The notes under the pieces were generated by a model. That model saw only the letters and a list, made by a program, of their open reading frames with translations. It made no database searches and was not told the origin of the DNA. A DNA stretch of 7,780 nt from UBA4716 sp002438865 (GTDB lineage: Bacteria > Bacillota > Clostridia > UBA1381): positions 1-7,780 of the forward strand of contig CALERO010000012.1 in assembly GCA_937907325.1 (NCBI GenBank), in the 5' to 3' direction. Position numbers and translations under genes: made by a program. Shown piece by piece: positions 5,726 to 7,780 of the stretch (position 1 is its first letter; each line of letters starts with the position of its first letter).

Positions 5726-6726
5726 AATTAAAATATGAATTAATTCAATCCCTTGCTTTTGGAATTGAATATACAGAAATAAATGACAATAAAATTATAT
5801 TTTCAAGATTTTCAGAGCAGGAACGAAACGGTTTAAGCTATGGAAAAGATAACAGCCACGCAACGGCGGGGGTTAGGATAGAATTTGAAACCGACAGTAA
5901 ATATATTAAGATTGCGACAAGCGTCAGAGAGGCAAATCCGAACGGAAGAAATTTTTATTCGTTTGATGTATATTGCAACGGAAGTATGGTCGGGCAAATA
6001 AAAAATTTCAATAAAGAACCGCAATATCCGTACAGGAAATATAATCTGTCAGACAGGCAAAAAACTTTTTACTTAAAATCGGGATTAAAGCGCATTTGCA
6101 TTTATTTTCCATGGTCGGTCAAAGGAATGATAAGAGAAATTGAACTTGATAACGGAGCGGTTATAATCCCGATACAAAAAGTAAGAAAGGTAGTTATGTA
6201 CGGCGATTCGATAACGCAAGGCTATGATGCCGCAAAATCTTCTCTTTCTTATGCGTCGAGATTAACCGATATGCTTGATGCCGATGTGATTAATAAGGGA
6301 ATAGGCGGTTCGGTCTTTATGCCCGAGCTTACGATGCACAAAGACAATGATCAGCCGGACTTTATAACGGCCGCATATGGCACAAATGATTGGAAAGCGT
6401 CTGATTTTGAGGCTTTTAAGCACAGGTGCAGTGCTTTTTATAAAAATCTGATAAAGAACTACCCCGATACACCAATCTTTGCAATTGCACCGATATGGCG
6501 TGCAGATATTAAAGAAAATCACAAGCTCGGCAATTTTTCGGTGATTGCGGATACACTTAAGCAAACTGCGGACTGTTGTAAAAATGTACATTTTATTGAC
6601 GGTATAAATTTTATCCCGAAAGATACGGTATATTATCGTGACGGCTATCTTCATCCTAATGATGATGGATTTAAGTTATATGCCGATTCACTGATAAAAG
6701 AATTGCGCAGAAAAAAATTATTATAA
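5722..6726 (+). CDS. SGNH/GDSL-type esterase with N-terminal beta-sandwich domain
   Basis: This is a predicted serine ester hydrolase of 334 residues. Residues about 1-150 are strand-rich and resemble the N-terminal beta domain of CE2-like or Lipase_GDSL_3-type esterases, ending in the familiar KGMIREIELDNGAVI segment. The SGNH domain follows: block I GDSITQG (161-167) with nucleophile Ser163, block II KGIGGS (192-197) with the oxyanion Gly, block III YGTNDW (219-224) with Asn222, and block V with Asp307 and His311. The block V spacing here is D-x-x-x-H rather than the usual D-x-x-H. There is no signal peptide or membrane segment, so it should act in the cytoplasm on an imported ester such as an acetylated sugar or an acylated cyclitol. 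Its ATG overlaps the previous stop (ATGA at 5722-5725) with only a weak ribosome site, so it is probably translated by coupling. The substrate is not readable from the sequence. Confidence 0.88.
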   Translation: MKLKYELIQSLAFGIEYTEINDNKIIFSRFSEQERNGLSYGKDNSHATAGVRIEFETDSKYIKIATSVREANPNGRNFYSFDVYCNGSMVGQIKNFNKEPQYPYRKYNLSDRQKTFYLKSGLKRICIYFPWSVKGMIREIELDNGAVIIPIQKVRKVVMYGDSITQGYDAAKSSLSYASRLTDMLDADVINKGIGGSVFMPELTMHKDNDQPDFITAAYGTNDWKASDFEAFKHRCSAFYKNLIKNYPDTPIFAIAPIWRADIKENHKLGNFSVIADTLKQTADCCKNVHFIDGINFIPKDTVYYRDGYLHPNDDGFKLYADSLIKELRRKKLL

Positions 6727-6742
6727 AAACGGAGGAATTAAA

Positions 6743-7729
6743 ATGAAAGCAATACTTATAAATGATGACAAATCGTTAAGCTGGAGCGAAGTACCCGATC
6801 CGATTATAAAGTCGGACGAGGTGCTTGTAAAAATTGAAGCGGCGGCGCTTAACCGTGCCGATTTGATGCAGAGAGAGGGCGATTATCCGCCTCCTCCGGG
6901 ATGCCCCGAATGGATGGGACTTGAAATCTCTGGCGAGATTGTCGAAGTCGGAAACGGAGCAAAGGAAAAATCGGATTGGAAAATAGGGGATAAGGTTTGC
7001 GCACTTTTGGGCGGCGGCGGATATGCCGAATATGTTGCCGTAAAATATGATATGCTTATGCCCGTGCCGAAGAATTGCTCAATGGTTGAGGCGGCGGCAA
7101 TCCCCGAAGCGTTCGCAACAGCATACTTAAATCTGTTTATCGAAGGCAAAATCAAAGAGGGAAACACGCTGTTAATGCACGCCGGAGCAAGCGGACTCGC
7201 AAGCGTAATTATTCCCATGGCAAAAGCGTTCGGAATACGGGTTATAACGTCTGTTTTGTCAGATGAAATTGCGGACTCGATAAAGCATCTCAATGCTGAC
7301 GTTATAATTAACACATCAAAGGAAAAGACGGCTGACGTTTTAAAAAGAGAACTGGAAAACGGTCATGGTGCGGACGTGATAATAGACTGCCTGGGCGGTG
7401 AGCATATGGGCGAGTGTCTGCCGTATCTGACGCACGGCGCAAGGTGGATAATGATTGCGGCTTTGGCAGGACAAAAAACGGAAATAGACCTTAAAAACAT
7501 ATATGTGAGAAATGTAAGAATTATCGGCTCGACTCTGCGTTCGAGAACTCCCGAGGTTAAGGCGCAGATCCTTGCGGAACTTGTAAAAAATGTGTTCCCG
7601 AAAATCGAGGAGGGACTTGTAAAGCCGACAATATATAAAGTTTTCCCGATTGAACAGGCGGAGGAGGCGCACGCCGTACTTCAGCGTGGTGAAAATGTCG
7701 GCAAGGTTGTACTGACGGTAGGGGAATAA
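6743..7729 (+). CDS. Zinc-independent MDR reductase, PIG3/quinone oxidoreductase type
   Basis: This is a medium-chain reductase of 328 residues that transfers hydride from NAD(P)H to a quinone or to an activated C=C bond. The N-terminal catalytic domain carries ALNRADLMQREGDYPPPPG (35-53) and GLEISGEIVEVG (59-70), very close to the pattern of human PIG3 and bacterial homologues. The structural-zinc Cys cluster and the zinc ligands of alcohol dehydrogenases are absent. The nucleotide fold has HAGASGLASVIIPMAKAFG at 146-164. The basic residue that usually reads the NADPH phosphate (as in GSxxK) seems missing in SVLSDEIA (170-177), so coenzyme preference is unclear. The start is set by GGAGG (6731-6735), 7 nt upstream. 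It follows the esterase by 16 nt and closes the operon. Next to a dehydratase, an enone-reducing role is attractive but is inference; general quinone detoxification is the alternative. Confidence 0.92.
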   Translation: MKAILINDDKSLSWSEVPDPIIKSDEVLVKIEAAALNRADLMQREGDYPPPPGCPEWMGLEISGEIVEVGNGAKEKSDWKIGDKVCALLGGGGYAEYVAVKYDMLMPVPKNCSMVEAAAIPEAFATAYLNLFIEGKIKEGNTLLMHAGASGLASVIIPMAKAFGIRVITSVLSDEIADSIKHLNADVIINTSKEKTADVLKRELENGHGADVIIDCLGGEHMGECLPYLTHGARWIMIAALAGQKTEIDLKNIYVRNVRIIGSTLRSRTPEVKAQILAELVKNVFPKIEEGLVKPTIYKVFPIEQAEEAHAVLQRGENVGKVVLTVGE

Positions 7730-7731
7730 AT

Positions 7732-7753
7732 AAAAAAGTGCGATAACTCGCAC
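7732..7753 (-). terminator. Hairpin after the operon, T-tract oriented to the minus strand
   Basis: GTGCGA (7738-7743) pairs with TCGCAC (7748-7753) around TAAC. The plus strand has six A before the stem (7732-7737) and no T-run after it. Read on the minus strand, the same hairpin is followed by six T, a classic intrinsic terminator. It therefore best terminates transcription arriving from the right and is at most a weak stop for the four-gene operon, whose last stop codon is 8 nt before the stem. Confidence 0.65.
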
Positions 7754-7780
7754 CTCAACACCCCTGCCCCTCAATCTTGA

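Noticed and set aside
7340..7774. Minus-strand open frame opposite the reductase gene
   Set aside because: Its start region overlaps the minus-strand terminator hairpin, so transcripts would end before it is translated; the PIG3-type motifs on the other strand explain the DNA.
1..7780. CRISPR arrays, tRNA or rRNA genes, insertion sequences, phage genes
   Set aside because: I saw no regularly spaced repeats, no cloverleaf or rRNA-like stretches, and no transposase or integrase motifs on either strand.

Overview
The window is moderately AT-rich and packed with genes. Shine-Dalgarno (SD) sites are strong and purine-rich (AAAGGAG, GGAGG), one gene starts with TTG, promoters are near-consensus sigma-A type, and intergenic gaps are short. 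Together with the look of the proteins this suggests an anaerobic Firmicute of the class Clostridia, probably gut-associated. That taxonomic call is inference, because no rRNA or other marker gene is present.

Left part (1-3281). The window opens inside a gene for a membrane-anchored protein of unknown function, cut at its 5' end. Thirteen bases later comes a membrane-bound nucleotide-sugar 4,6-dehydratase of the CapD/FlaA1/PglF/EpsC class, used for surface glycans. A hairpin terminator follows, then endonuclease III (nth), a base-excision repair enzyme, closed by a second hairpin terminator that overlaps the last base of the convergent araC-type gene.

Right part (3281-7753). An AraC-family regulator on the minus strand diverges from a tight four-gene plus-strand operon. 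The genes are a classical SDR dehydrogenase, a divergent type I 3-dehydroquinate dehydratase (AroD) homologue, a cytoplasmic SGNH/GDSL esterase with an N-terminal beta domain, and a zinc-independent MDR reductase of the PIG3/quinone oxidoreductase type. The gaps are 2 nt, a 4-nt ATGA overlap and 16 nt, which implies one transcript. The shared intergenic region holds two back-to-back promoters (TTGACA-17-TAAAAT for araC, TTGATT-17-TATAAT for the operon). Between them lie two direct TATCGGA repeats 20 bp apart, the distal pair partner of which ends 7 bp upstream of the operon -35 box. This is the layout expected for an AraC-type activator.

How it may work together (inference). Esterase, alcohol dehydrogenase, Schiff-base dehydratase and enone reductase form a logical catabolic series for an esterified polyhydroxy-ring compound such as a quinate ester or another cyclitol: ester cleavage, oxidation of an alcohol to a ketone, dehydration to an enone, then C=C reduction. 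The AroD homologue keeps the catalytic Lys and His but seems to have lost two of the usual substrate-binding residues, so its substrate is probably not 3-dehydroquinate itself. I regard this regulated cassette as the most interesting part of the window. The window ends in a hairpin whose T-tract points along the minus strand, hinting that a convergent gene ends just outside.
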